64,000 nt of DNA from Sphingobacterium gobiense (GCF_002980575.1 NZ_PVBS01000002.1:310001-374000); one strand, 5' to 3'. Counted from the first letter of the stretch, positions 1 to 8,129 are shown. A program made the numbers and translations. Notes: generated by a model from the sequence alone, not told the origin.

Positions 1-943
1 TTTTGCTAATTTTTTCTTCGTTGACTGGCTGTGGTAGCTTCACATAATAACCGGTACCGTCATAAGGCCGTTTACGAGGGTGTTCCATGCAAGTTGTAGA
101 GCAACAGCCGTCCAATTCCCAGCCACACGCATCACATTGTGTGAAATGCTCGTTGCATTCGGGGTTGGCACAGTTAATCATCTTAGGCGTTACTTTCCCG
201 CAATTTCTACAGGTGGAAACGATCTTTGGGTTCACTTTGTTAACATCGACCGTAACCCGGTTGTCAAATACATAACACTGACCTTCGAAATCTTCACCGT
301 TCACTTCTTTGCCGTATTTAATTATACCGCCATGGAGTTGGTAAACATCTTTAAATCCTTCTTTTAGCAATAGTGCAGAAGCTTTTTCACATTTGATTCC
401 ACCAGTACAATAAGTCAGTATCTTTTTGTCTTTAAATTGCTCCAGTTCTTTGATCTTTTCCGGAAATTCGCGGAAATTCTCTATATCTAAAGTCACGGCA
501 TTTTTGAACCGCCCTACAGCGTGTTCGTAATTGGAACGTACGTCCAAAACCACGACGTCTTCTTGATCCTTCATCTCCATGAAGTCTTTTGGCTCCAAGT
601 GTTTTCCCGTTTCTTTGTTCGGATCTATTACCGTTGGATTTCGTAAGCCGGAATGGACGATTTCAGGTTTGTATCGACAGTGCATCTTGATAAAAGATGG
701 TTCATCGACCTCATCAATCTTAAAATCCGTTTTTTTGAATCGCGCGTCGGCGTGTACAGCTTCCATATAGGCTTGACAAGCCTCCGGTGTTCCGGAAACG
801 GTGCCGTTTAATCCCTCGTCGGCGACGATGATACGCCCTACGAGACCAAGTGACTTACAGAATTCAAGATGTTCCGCAGCAAATTGTGCTGCATTTTCGA
901 TTGGACTGTAACAATAGTACAGTAATGTTTGATATTTTGCCAT
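1..943 (-). CDS. trhO: tRNA uridine(34) hydroxylase TrhO (rhodanese family), 3' end outside the window
   Basis: TrhO (formerly YceA) hydroxylates uridine 34 in the wobble position of certain tRNAs in the cytoplasm. The reading frame begins at ATG 943 with MAKYQTLLYYCYSPIENAAQ, and the family hallmark RIIVADEGLNGTVSGT follows. The rhodanese active-site loop CTGGIKC places the catalytic cysteine at about residue 179 (bases 407-409). A C-terminal cysteine-rich stretch (CANPEC, QCDACGW, GCCSTTC) lies just before the window edge. 314 codons are visible and no stop is reached, so only the last few residues are missing. A TAAATTTG -7-like motif sits at 999-1006 on the minus strand, giving a leader of roughly 50 bases. 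The assignment is firm from the motifs; tRNA substrates are known from the family only. Confidence 0.93.
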   Translation of the reverse strand, partial: MAKYQTLLYYCYSPIENAAQFAAEHLEFCKSLGLVGRIIVADEGLNGTVSGTPEACQAYMEAVHADARFKKTDFKIDEVDEPSFIKMHCRYKPEIVHSGLRNPTVIDPNKETGKHLEPKDFMEMKDQEDVVVLDVRSNYEHAVGRFKNAVTLDIENFREFPEKIKELEQFKDKKILTYCTGGIKCEKASALLLKEGFKDVYQLHGGIIKYGKEVNGEDFEGQCYVFDNRVTVDVNKVNPKIVSTCRNCGKVTPKMINCANPECNEHFTQCDACGWELDGCCSTTCMEHPRKRPYDGTGYYVKLPQPVNEEKISK

Positions 944-998
944 ATTCATTGATACCGCTGCAAACGGCGTTTAATGTTTAAAGAATGATTTTCGTGTG

Positions 999-1006
999 CA
1001 AATTTA
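999..1006 (-). promoter_or_regulatory. Predicted -7 promoter element of trhO
   Basis: The minus strand reads TAAATTTG here, matching the Bacteroidota -7 consensus TAnnTTTG. It lies about 55 bases before the trhO ATG. No clear TTTG -33 box was seen at the expected distance, so this is a partial match. Confidence 0.4.
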
Positions 1007-1048
1007 CTGAAAATTGTCAGATAAAAATTGACGGAGGTCATTTTTACC

Positions 1049-1150
1049 TTCTTTTTCCCCGTGAAAAGAAGCAAAACCGAACGAAGTGAGCTCATAGATA
1101 CCAAGATGAACACGAATCCATAAACCTCTAAAGGTTAAGGAGGGATGGTG
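1049..1150 (+). repeat. Intergenic repeat copy lacking its central hairpin
   Basis: This stretch starts with the hairpin TTCTTTT/AAAAGAA (1049-1055 with 1064-1070), continues with a segment ending in ATCCATAAACCTC (about 1116-1128), and then passes directly to a tail reading GGTTAAGGAGGG (about 1134-1144). The same blocks occur in the same order on the minus strand at 7935-8122, but there a 74-base palindrome (7964-8037) sits between the CATAAACCTC block and the GTTAAGGAGGG tail. This copy therefore looks like an empty or deleted version of the repeat. No ORF with family features is present. Confidence 0.6.
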
Positions 1151-1192
1151 CAATAGCGGGATCAAAAACGGTCACTTAGGATAGTGATTAAG

Positions 1193-1372
1193 CGGAATAA
1201 AACGACCTTATATTGTTCTGCGGTCATTTTTATGAAGGCTATTCCGTTAAAATCAGCATACTGTTTGAGCGGTAGCGAGTTGTATGCTGTTTAGGAATAG
1301 ACGAGTAAAAAAGCAGAACCATATTCGGTCTTGATTTTTTTGCTTCGTTTTTTCATCAAGGAAAAAATGAAG
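1193..1372 (-). repeat. Structured intergenic sequence with alternative hairpins
   Basis: Several inverted repeats crowd this gene-free region. CTTCGTTTTTTC (1343-1354) pairs with GAAAAAATGAAG (1361-1372). CAGCATAC (1254-1261) pairs with GTATGCTG (1282-1289), extended by CTATTCC (1239-1245) with GGAATAG (1294-1300). CGGAATA (1193-1199) pairs with TATTCCG (1240-1246), enclosing GACC/GGTC (1204-1207 with 1222-1225). The last two structures compete for bases 1240-1245. On the minus strand the first hairpin is followed by CAAAAAAATC, as at the 5' hairpins of the repeats at 7791 and 21599. It also lies just after the stop of the DUF3820 gene and may act as its terminator. No known RNA family was recognised. 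Confidence 0.5.
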
Positions 1373-1385
1373 AGTAAAAACTTTC

Positions 1386-1622
1386 CTATTTCTTAACAAG
1401 CGGTTTGAGTAAATACTCCAAACCGTTCAGCTTAATCTCATAAAGCGTTGCCAGTTGCATCCCCAATTTGCCCTTGGGAAAGCCTTTTCGGTGGAACCAG
1501 GTCAGGTAAGGTTCAGGCAGATTGCATAATAACCAACCTTGGTATTTGCCAAAGGGCATTTTGGTATTCGCCAACTCGATCAATATTTCGGGGTTAAATA
1601 GGTTATTCTCTTGTTTTTCCAT
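1386..1622 (-). CDS. DUF3820 family small protein
   Basis: A 78-residue protein with the DUF3820 pattern: MPFGKYQGWLLCNLPEPYL, then WFHRKGFPKGKLG and a C-terminal YEIKLNGLEYLL. This family is sometimes labelled a putative quorum-sensing-regulated virulence factor, but its molecular role is not established and I assign none. The length is normal for the family and the protein has no signal peptide or membrane segment. Its start overlaps the end of the upstream glycosyltransferase gene by 20 bases, so the two are probably co-transcribed. The stop is followed within about 15 bases by a T-rich hairpin (1343-1372). Confidence 0.85.
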   Translation of the reverse strand: MEKQENNLFNPEILIELANTKMPFGKYQGWLLCNLPEPYLTWFHRKGFPKGKLGMQLATLYEIKLNGLEYLLKPLVKK

Positions 1623-2361
1623 GCTTTAATCGGTATAGGATAAGACGAGCGGCCATAACGCCGTGATTGACAATATTGGGGAACGTGCCATAATGCTTTT
1701 TGAAAATCGTATACCGCTCATTCAAACTCTGTCTGTGACGTTTTTGAGTCATTCCGCCAACAAGGTATTTAGCTACATGTTGGTTCACATTTTTTATTTT
1801 GTTCGCCTTTTTTGCAGCGCGAATTACCCAATCAACATCTGCGCTGAGTTGGTATTGTAGGTCATAAGGTTCAGCAAGACTTCGTTTTACGTAAATTGCT
1901 TGATGGCAGATATTCATGCCGTACCGAAATGATTTCCAGTTGAAACGTGGTGGTACGCTATGGCGGCGATTGCCTAGAATGTTGCGCTCTTCGTCTATTA
2001 ATAGCGTTTCTCCATAATAGATATCGGCATTTTCCGCCGAAGAAAAGACTTTTTCCAGCGTCATATCTTCGTATAGCTCGTCTCCGGAATTGAGAAACAG
2101 CACATAGTCACCAGTGGCGGCAGCTAATCCCTTATTCATTGCATCGTAAATGCCGTTATCTTTTTCCGAAATAAGCTTGGAGACCTCTTCTCTGTATTGA
2201 TTTATTACATCGAGTGTGCCGTCGGTAGAAAGCCCGTCTACAATAATATATTCTAATTCAGCATACGTCTGTTTCATGACCGATCGAATGGTGTATTCAA
2301 TGCCCTGAACATCGTTGTACACGACTGTTATAACGGAAACTTTGGGTAAAAGCTTGTTCAT
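1603..2361 (-). CDS. Family 2 glycosyltransferase
   Basis: A GT-A fold glycosyltransferase of 252 residues, likely adding a sugar from a nucleotide donor to a surface polysaccharide on the cytoplasmic face of the membrane. The N terminus VSVITVVYNDVQGIEYTIRS and IIVDGLSTDGTLDVI are the classic family 2 nucleotide-binding segments. NSGDELYEDM at about residue 91 fits the metal-binding acidic motif region. It resembles WcaE-type enzymes of colanic-acid-like clusters. It lies 9 bases downstream of a second glycosyltransferase gene on the same strand and overlaps the DUF3820 gene. Donor and acceptor sugars cannot be read from the sequence. Confidence 0.88.
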   Translation of the reverse strand: MNKLLPKVSVITVVYNDVQGIEYTIRSVMKQTYAELEYIIVDGLSTDGTLDVINQYREEVSKLISEKDNGIYDAMNKGLAAATGDYVLFLNSGDELYEDMTLEKVFSSAENADIYYGETLLIDEERNILGNRRHSVPPRFNWKSFRYGMNICHQAIYVKRSLAEPYDLQYQLSADVDWVIRAAKKANKIKNVNQHVAKYLVGGMTQKRHRQSLNERYTIFKKHYGTFPNIVNHGVMAARLILYRLKHGKTRE

Positions 2362-2370
2362 ATTTCGTAT

Positions 2371-3279
2371 TTATTTTCGTCCGAACTTTTTAATTAAGAA
2401 CCGGATTAAGCGTTCGACGATATTTCCCTTGCGATGTGCGTAAAAATATTTAATAGCTTCATAGGCCTTATCGTTCTCTACGATTTCCTTAGGGAAATAT
2501 TTTACTTTTTGCGTTGCCAATTCCACGCGATAAACATCGTCGAGATCTGAATGGGTGCCGGAGCCGTCCGTTCCGATATTTTGTATCATGGATTGACGCG
2601 GGTATAGTATCAGCCCATCCTGATTGAAGACGGAAAGATACCATCGAATAGCCCAGGAATTGATCTTTCCAGCTTTAAATTCCTTAACTTGCTTCCAGAA
2701 ATTTTCTGTTCCGTCTATACTAAAACGTCTGATATCTTTCCGCTTGAAATGTGCTGTCAGGGCGTCGATATTTGGGTTGAAGTGGTTCCATGCCCTTTTC
2801 CAGGTAGCCCATCCCCAACTATTTGCCACCCGAAAAAAGAACGATTTTGGCAAGCGTTTCGGATGTTCCACCGGATACATATAACCGCTGATTTCCATGA
2901 CCCGTTTCTCATGCTCATAGCGATGGAGCGCGTCATTAAAATAAGTTAGTGCATAGGGAGAGGTCTCCAAGTCATCTTCCAGTACGATGGCTTTATCGTG
3001 TTCATTGATGATTTTGGTGACGCCATCGATCACGTTTTCGGCAAGTCCCCAGTTCCTCTGGCGCTCGATAATCGTAATATGCTTAAAATCCCACGGTTCG
3101 CGGATAATGGCGCGTACCTGATTGACATTTTCGACGGCATCTGCGTTTTTTGCGGCATCAGAAATAATGTATAGCAGCGAATCTTTGGCTAATAGGTTCT
3201 TCTCCAAAGCCGCGAGCGCCCGTCTGGTGTGCTTAGGGCGATTGTATACGAATAGTATGATAGGAGCCAGTGTTTGCAT
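2371..3279 (-). CDS. Glycosyltransferase (GT-A fold, family 2/GT13-like)
   Basis: A 302-residue enzyme beginning LAPIILFVYNRPKHTRRALA, typical of a group of GT-A proteins that resemble N-acetylglucosaminyltransferase I. KAIVLEDDLETSPYALTYFN carries the acidic EDD motif expected to hold the metal and nucleotide sugar. NSWGWATWKRAW is a conserved aromatic segment in this group. It is not predicted to be secreted. It sits between a methyltransferase gene and another glycosyltransferase in the surface-polysaccharide block. Glycosyltransferase is well supported; sugar specificity is unknown. Confidence 0.82.
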   Translation of the reverse strand: MQTLAPIILFVYNRPKHTRRALAALEKNLLAKDSLLYIISDAAKNADAVENVNQVRAIIREPWDFKHITIIERQRNWGLAENVIDGVTKIINEHDKAIVLEDDLETSPYALTYFNDALHRYEHEKRVMEISGYMYPVEHPKRLPKSFFFRVANSWGWATWKRAWNHFNPNIDALTAHFKRKDIRRFSIDGTENFWKQVKEFKAGKINSWAIRWYLSVFNQDGLILYPRQSMIQNIGTDGSGTHSDLDDVYRVELATQKVKYFPKEIVENDKAYEAIKYFYAHRKGNIVERLIRFLIKKFGRK

Positions 3280-3333
3280 GCATTACAAAAGAACGAAGAA
3301 TGATTCAAAAACCGTGCTAATATTTATTTGGCC

Positions 3334-4050
3334 TCAAATTCCTAAGCAATTCTCTTCTTTATAAAATACCACCGTCTGTTTATCGTGAATGGCTCCGATA
3401 GCGATTCCGGAAAAAGGAATATATTTAAAACCTAAGCTTTTCATGAAAGAGAAAGCCTCTTCATATTTAGAGCGCTCGGCATCATCTAAAAGAATAACAC
3501 CTTGTGGCGTCAAGCGTTGAACAGCATTTTTTAAGCATTTTAAACGCTCTCTTCCGTCAACAAGGACAATATCATAATGCTTCTCTTCTTGTAAAATGAC
3601 CGTTTCATATTGCTGGTTTTCCAGTGGGACATAGCTGATTTCTGCATTAGATGGAAGTGCTGATTTTATCTTATTGTACCATTTTTCATCGTGTTCAATA
3701 GACCGGACAAACTGGATCTGTTTTGCAAAAAACAAGGTGGAATTACCAGAACCATATTCAAATAATGATAACGCTTTGTTCAGCCGTCCATCTAGAAAAT
3801 CAAGGAAAGAATACGTCAACCAAGGAATAGGTTCTCCGTCAGCAGATATCGCCTGCTTCGTCAAATAAGCGTTTAGCCAACCCTTTTGTACGAAATACCC
3901 TTTTACGCTCAATGAAAGTAATCCTCGAAGTATTCTAGGTTTTAAAAGTGTGGAATAGGAACCTTCTTTTTGCATATCTGAGCTTATTTTTTTATTAGCA
4001 GGCAGTTGTAACAACGCCTTCAAACCAAACTTAAATAAAATGCTTCGCAT
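3334..4050 (-). CDS. Class I SAM-dependent methyltransferase-like protein
   Basis: A 238-residue protein whose central part has the Rossmann pattern of class I methyltransferases. LFEYGSGNSTLFFAKQ at about residues 95-110 is motif I for S-adenosylmethionine binding, RSIEHDEKWY follows as the acidic strand end, and HYDIVLVDGRERLKCL supplies the motif IV-like acidic strand. The basic N terminus (about 80 residues) is outside the fold. Its neighbours suggest methylation of a sugar or sugar precursor in surface polysaccharide. It is divergently transcribed from the flippase gene across 129 bases. The substrate is inferred from context only. Confidence 0.75.
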   Translation of the reverse strand: MRSILFKFGLKALLQLPANKKISSDMQKEGSYSTLLKPRILRGLLSLSVKGYFVQKGWLNAYLTKQAISADGEPIPWLTYSFLDFLDGRLNKALSLFEYGSGNSTLFFAKQIQFVRSIEHDEKWYNKIKSALPSNAEISYVPLENQQYETVILQEEKHYDIVLVDGRERLKCLKNAVQRLTPQGVILLDDAERSKYEEAFSFMKSLGFKYIPFSGIAIGAIHDKQTVVFYKEENCLGI

Positions 4051-4135
4051 TCACGAATTCCTAAAAAAAAATATGATGAGTAATTCTTTTTTATAGGCAA
4101 TATAATTGTGTTCGCATATAGAAGAATTTCTCCAA

Positions 4136-4161
4136 TTTGTACAGAAATCTTGCTAACTTTG
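4136..4161 (+). promoter_or_regulatory. Predicted Bacteroidota promoter of the flippase gene
   Basis: TTTG (4136-4139) is followed after 14 bases by TAACTTTG (4154-4161), a match to the -7 consensus TAnnTTTG. The 14-base spacer is shorter than the usual 17-23. The ATG of the flippase gene is 18 bases after the -7 box, implying a leader of about 12 bases. Confidence 0.45.
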
Positions 4162-4179
4162 TGACTTCAATGTCTTTGC

Positions 4180-5634
4180 ATGAGCGAAAATATCAAGCAA
4201 AATACCCTTAAAGGATTGTTTTGGAATGCTATCGACCGGTTTGGAAACCAATTGGCGATAACATTAGTAGGTATAATCACCGCTCGTGTGCTCCCCGAAG
4301 AAGATTTTGGTGTAGTAATGGTTTTGACGATCTTTACAACCATTGCCACATCAATCGTGGATAGCGGCCTGGCGACTTCATTGGTGCGTTCTGTTAAGGT
4401 TGATGAAAAAGACTATGCCAGCATGTTTGCTTTTAATCTGCTGGTCAGTATCCTGCTTTATCTCCTTCTTTTCTTTTCAGCGCCGGCGATAGAGCGTTTC
4501 TACCATACCGATAATCTCGCCTTATATGCCCGTGTGCTTTTCCTGCAAATATTGACACATTCGCTTGGCCTCGTACAGTATGTGAAGTTGTTGCGGCGTT
4601 TCGCATTCAAGGAGACTGCGCGCATCAACGTCTTAGCTATCCTATTTTCGGGTATATTAGTCGTTTCATTAGCACTGTTGGGATTTGGGGTCTGGGCTTT
4701 GTTATTCCAGACTCTCCTTTACTCCTGCTTCCGTACCGTTATGTTATGGATATGGGGCGACTGGCAATTGAACTTTTTCTTTTCAGCAAGTATCCTACGC
4801 CAACATTTAAAATTCTCCTCTTCCTTTATGTTGGGAAGGATATTGAGCAGATCCTTCTCGGAGGTATATAATTCCGTTATCGGGAAACATTTTCCGTTAC
4901 AACAGAGGGGATATTATTCGCAGGCAAATAGATGGGGGGGGACGCCTAGTACGCTAATTTCTTCCATTATACAGGGGACGACATTGACGACGTTGACATC
5001 GATACAAAACGATTATCCGCGTTTTCTTAACGCCTGTAGAAAATCGATGCAAACATTGGCTTTCGTACTGTTTCCGGCTGTTTTTTGTGCTATTGCTATT
5101 GCTGAACCGGCCTTTGTGCTCGTGTTGACCGACAAATGGTTGCCTTCTGTGCCCTATTTCCAACTGTTATGTCTAGCCGGTATATTTTTTTCGCTGATCG
5201 ATTTAAATACAAACTTCTTAAATGTAAAAGGAAAAGCCGATTATACCCTATGGTTGGAACTAAGTCAGCTAATATTGGCGCTACTGGTTTTATGGCTAAC
5301 CTATCCGTTTGGTATCTTGAGCATCATCTATGGTCAGATTGGTGTACGATTGGTGTTATATGGCATCAATACGTGGGCCAGTAGTAAGGTATATGGATAC
5401 GGCTTGTTCAAACAGCTTAGGGATATAGGCCCTTCATTTATGATGAGTCTGGTCGCTTTTGCTGTGGTGTGGACATTGGCCTATTTTATAGGGGATACAT
5501 CCTATCTGGTCAGGCTGTTGTTACAAAGTGGTATATTTGTAGTGGTCTATCTGCTAGGTAGTCACCTAATCCGCAATGTGGTATGGTTGGAGCTTCTGGA
5601 GATAGGGAAGCGTAAATTATCGAAGTGGAAATGA
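4180..5634 (+). CDS. Wzx/WzxC-type polysaccharide flippase
   Basis: A 484-residue polytopic membrane protein of the MOP superfamily. It starts MSENIKQNTLKGLFWNAIDRFGNQL and continues ITARVLPEEDFGVVMVLTIF, the pattern of WzxC-like O-unit/exopolysaccharide flippases that carry lipid-linked repeat units across the inner membrane. Roughly 12-14 hydrophobic segments run the whole length, which is normal for the family. Its stop overlaps the start of the asparagine-synthase-like gene (ATGA), pointing to coupled translation. The genes on the opposite strand encode glycosyltransferases, consistent with one polysaccharide locus. The transported glycan is unknown. Confidence 0.88.
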   Translation: MSENIKQNTLKGLFWNAIDRFGNQLAITLVGIITARVLPEEDFGVVMVLTIFTTIATSIVDSGLATSLVRSVKVDEKDYASMFAFNLLVSILLYLLLFFSAPAIERFYHTDNLALYARVLFLQILTHSLGLVQYVKLLRRFAFKETARINVLAILFSGILVVSLALLGFGVWALLFQTLLYSCFRTVMLWIWGDWQLNFFFSASILRQHLKFSSSFMLGRILSRSFSEVYNSVIGKHFPLQQRGYYSQANRWGGTPSTLISSIIQGTTLTTLTSIQNDYPRFLNACRKSMQTLAFVLFPAVFCAIAIAEPAFVLVLTDKWLPSVPYFQLLCLAGIFFSLIDLNTNFLNVKGKADYTLWLELSQLILALLVLWLTYPFGILSIIYGQIGVRLVLYGINTWASSKVYGYGLFKQLRDIGPSFMMSLVAFAVVWTLAYFIGDTSYLVRLLLQSGIFVVVYLLGSHLIRNVVWLELLEIGKRKLSKWK

Positions 5635-6998
5635 TAGAAACAATAAAAGGGAATTGGGTAGGATGCGGAGCGGTATTCTATCATGAAAAAACAGGGGCTG
5701 TTGGTCCCTCCATAGAGGATGTTGTTGACTACGCTAATCTGGAAATTGATACGCATGGACTTGCAGCCTATCTAGATTATGGTTATGCTGTATTTGGACG
5801 TACACCTGTTAAGCATGTGAAGTTCCTGTTGCCTAATGAGACGTTGCGAGTAGTGGACGGTAAAATTCTGGTGGAGGAGTATGAAGACCGTATCGTGGAT
5901 AATTTGGGGAAGCAAACCAACGAGGAAGATGTGCTCGACCTGATGGAAGAGCGGGTGAATACCTGGGCATCATCATTTCAAGAAGATATTTTGATTCCGA
6001 CCAGTGGTGGGTTTGATTCCCGTTTACTAAATGTGTTGTTAAAGGAGCGGAACAGGATTCACGCCTATACCTATGGAACCTCCTACAATCAAGACCTATC
6101 CAGAGAGGTTGTCTATGCTAAAGCACTTTCGGAGCGACTGGGTACGCATTGGCGAAGGATAGACCTCGGTAAGTTCAATACCTACATATCCGAATGGTAT
6201 GCTCTATATGGTGTGTCTATAGCTGCTTCCGGTACGTATCACATGGAATTCTTTGACCAGATCGCCAACATCGAAAATAACACGAAACTACATCTGTTAA
6301 GTGGGATTATAGGGGATGCATGGGCTGGTGCTGTTGCTATCCCAGAAATAAACACACTAGAATCATATCGCAAGCTTGGTCATACACATGGCATGAGCGC
6401 GGATGCAGCAGCGGCAATGGGTGTAGGATATAAAGAAGCGTTGGTCGCGCCACGCTTCGAAAAACAAAAGGAACTTTTGAAAGTTCCAGAATACCGAATA
6501 CTGGCCACGATGCGAACGAAGATGATGATGTTGCAATTTTTGATTACATTGCCGAAGCATTATGGTTTCGAAGCATATTCTCCTTTTCTGGACCAGGATA
6601 TTGCCATAGCGATGTTGAACTTAGCTCCTGAAAGAAGGGCTAACAGACAATGGCAGCGGGATTTCTTCAAGAAACATAATTTGTTGTTCGAAGACGAAAA
6701 GCATCAATATACCTATCAAAATTCCCTTAATTATGACGCTCTTCTTAACCACCCGCTGGAGCCGTTGAATGTTTCAGTGCTGCGCGAAGTGATCCGCCCG
6801 GCCTACTTAGAATGGATTAATACCACATTGGCGCGTATGAATTGGCGGGAGCGCGTTTTTCAAACCCTCATGCACACACCGAAGGTAAAAGAAGGGCTTA
6901 AGTTACTGGGCTTTAAAAATAAGTTATTGCAAGCCTATTTTGCGTATATAACCATCAAGCCAGTCGAAATGCTATTATTAAAACGCAATGCGTCTTAA
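5631..6998 (+). CDS. Asparagine synthase-like amidotransferase lacking the glutaminase cysteine
   Basis: A protein of about 455 residues with an asparagine-synthetase C-terminal domain. ILIPTSGGFDSRLLNVLL at about residue 125 is the PP-loop that binds ATP. The N-terminal 100 residues loosely resemble a class II glutaminase fold, but the protein does not begin Met-Cys (it begins MIETIKGNW), so it probably does not release ammonia from glutamine itself. ATG 5631 is preferred over the upstream GTG at 5625 because it overlaps the flippase stop as ATGA. Such proteins in polysaccharide loci are often proposed to amidate uronic acids or amino-acid substituents of the glycan; that role is inference here. 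Confidence 0.78.
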   Translation: MIETIKGNWVGCGAVFYHEKTGAVGPSIEDVVDYANLEIDTHGLAAYLDYGYAVFGRTPVKHVKFLLPNETLRVVDGKILVEEYEDRIVDNLGKQTNEEDVLDLMEERVNTWASSFQEDILIPTSGGFDSRLLNVLLKERNRIHAYTYGTSYNQDLSREVVYAKALSERLGTHWRRIDLGKFNTYISEWYALYGVSIAASGTYHMEFFDQIANIENNTKLHLLSGIIGDAWAGAVAIPEINTLESYRKLGHTHGMSADAAAAMGVGYKEALVAPRFEKQKELLKVPEYRILATMRTKMMMLQFLITLPKHYGFEAYSPFLDQDIAIAMLNLAPERRANRQWQRDFFKKHNLLFEDEKHQYTYQNSLNYDALLNHPLEPLNVSVLREVIRPAYLEWINTTLARMNWRERVFQTLMHTPKVKEGLKLLGFKNKLLQAYFAYITIKPVEMLLLKRNAS

Positions 6999-7005
6999 AA
7001 AACAT

Positions 7006-7749
7006 TTACTTTACTTCGATCTGATGAGCAAATTCCGTTAATTTAGGGTGTTTGGGATCAAGGTCCGTAACGAGGTAGGTGACGTCCCGTAACGGAGCAA
7101 CGCGCATTTTCTGATTAGAGTTCAATTTCTCTGCAATACTGAGGATAGCGAGGTTCTTAGAACATTTGATCATTGCCCGTTTAATCTGGACAACTTCCCA
7201 GTCCGAATCTGTGATACCTTCGTCTAGGGACAAACTGTTTGTACCCAACAAACATAGATCTACCCGTAGATCAGAGAGCTCATTGATGACCTGTGCACCA
7301 GATACAATATTTGTGTTTCGAGATAATTTCCCTCCAATAAGAATAACATCAATGTTATCTTTCTCCGCTAACTCCAGTGCAACGAGCGGGCTGATGGTAA
7401 AGAACGTACACTGCAGATCATTGGGGACTGATCGCGCCAATTCAATCATGGTTGTTCCACCGCCTACCAATACCGTCATTCCGCTCTGTATCAAGCCAAT
7501 GGCCTTGTGGGCGATTTCTTTTTTTGATTCCTTAGCATACACGTTTCCCTCCTGAAAAGGGAATTGAAAAGATTTGGATAAAGCACCTCCATAAACTTTT
7601 AGTACCTGTCCGTTCTCGGCTAGCTCATTCAAATCGCGTCGTATCGTATCTTCAGACACGTTGAGCTGTACACTTAAGTCAGATGATAATACCTTGTTGT
7701 GTAGGTTTATCTGATGAATGATATAGGCTTGTCTTTCTTCTTTTAGCAT
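7006..7749 (-). CDS. DeoR/GlpR family transcriptional regulator
   Basis: A 247-residue cytoplasmic regulator. The N-terminal 56 residues form the DeoR winged helix-turn-helix (LSSDLSVQLNVSEDTIRRDL followed by the wing VLKVYGGAL). The rest is the DeoR C-terminal sugar-phosphate sensor domain, an ISOCOT-like fold, with VLVGGGTTMIELARS as the phosphate-binding loop. Members usually repress sugar catabolic genes until a sugar phosphate binds. No sugar operon is adjacent: it converges with the asparagine-synthase-like gene 7 bases away and is followed upstream by a repeat-rich spacer. The target regulon cannot be predicted. Confidence 0.9.
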   Translation of the reverse strand: MLKEERQAYIIHQINLHNKVLSSDLSVQLNVSEDTIRRDLNELAENGQVLKVYGGALSKSFQFPFQEGNVYAKESKKEIAHKAIGLIQSGMTVLVGGGTTMIELARSVPNDLQCTFFTISPLVALELAEKDNIDVILIGGKLSRNTNIVSGAQVINELSDLRVDLCLLGTNSLSLDEGITDSDWEVVQIKRAMIKCSKNLAILSIAEKLNSNQKMRVAPLRDVTYLVTDLDPKHPKLTEFAHQIEVK

Positions 7750-7790
7750 ATTCCAAACGGTTTTTCATGTCGCTCAAGCCGCGACTGGCT

Positions 7791-7906
7791 CATACTTTTT
7801 TTTCCGCAAAAAAAGTATGCAAAAAAACTCGCCGCTTAAAAATTTTGATAGGATGGGGTAGTGTCGGAATATTTTTTCTACAGTTATCAAAATTTTGTCA
7901 TGCGGC
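7791..7906 (+). repeat. Bipartite intergenic hairpin repeat, copy 1
   Basis: A 5' T-rich hairpin (CATAC 7791-7795 with GTATG 7815-7819) is followed by CAAAAAAACTC and a 76-base palindrome. The outer stem is GCCGC (7831-7835) with GCGGC (7902-7906). The inner stem is AAATTTTGATA (7840-7850) with TATCAAAATTT (7885-7895). The loop contains GGTAGTG, GGAAT and TTTCTACA, which recur in the copies at 7963-8122 and 21599-21712 although the stems differ in sequence. A tail GTTAAGGAAGGG follows at about 7915. Together with copy 2 it fills the 380-base spacer between deoR and asd, and no gene was seen there. Confidence 0.7.
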
Positions 7907-7962
7907 ATTTAAGTGTTAAGGAAGGGACAATACAATTGCATTGCCCCCTCCTTAACTTTTTC

Positions 7963-8122
7963 GGTCGCATCCAGATATTTGAGGTATGTAGAAACTCATT
8001 CTTCGTACTATCCACTATCTCAAATATCTGAAGCGACGAGGTTTATGGATTCGTGTTTATTTTATTAGTATCCATGAACTCACTTTGTTCGGTTTTGGTT
8101 CTTTTTCACGGGGAAAAAGAAC
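7963..8122 (-). repeat. Bipartite intergenic hairpin repeat, copy 2
   Basis: Read on the minus strand: a hairpin GTTCTTTTTC/GAAAAAGAAC (8098-8122), a spacer with CATGGAT/ATCCATA, then a 74-base palindrome (7964-8037) with outer stem GTCGC/GCGAC and a perfect 12-bp inner stem (CTCAAATATCTG 8019-8030 with CAGATATTTGAG 7972-7983). The loop has GGATAGTAC, GAAGAAT and TTTCTACA. It faces copy 1, so the two tails (GTTAAGGA...TCCTTAAC, 7915-7955) form a further inverted repeat. The 5' hairpin lies directly after the asd stop and may double as its terminator. Confidence 0.7.
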
Positions 8123-8129
8123 ATAAAAA

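Noticed and set aside
1049..1385. CRISPR array or tandem repeat in the spacer after trhO
   Set aside because: The repeats are inverted, not regularly spaced direct repeats, and no cas gene is present.
7791..8122. Plain rho-independent terminators as the full explanation of the hairpins
   Set aside because: The 5' T-rich hairpins may terminate transcription after asd and DUF3820, but the copies at 7791 and 21599 lie upstream of gene starts, and the palindromes share a conserved loop that terminators do not need.
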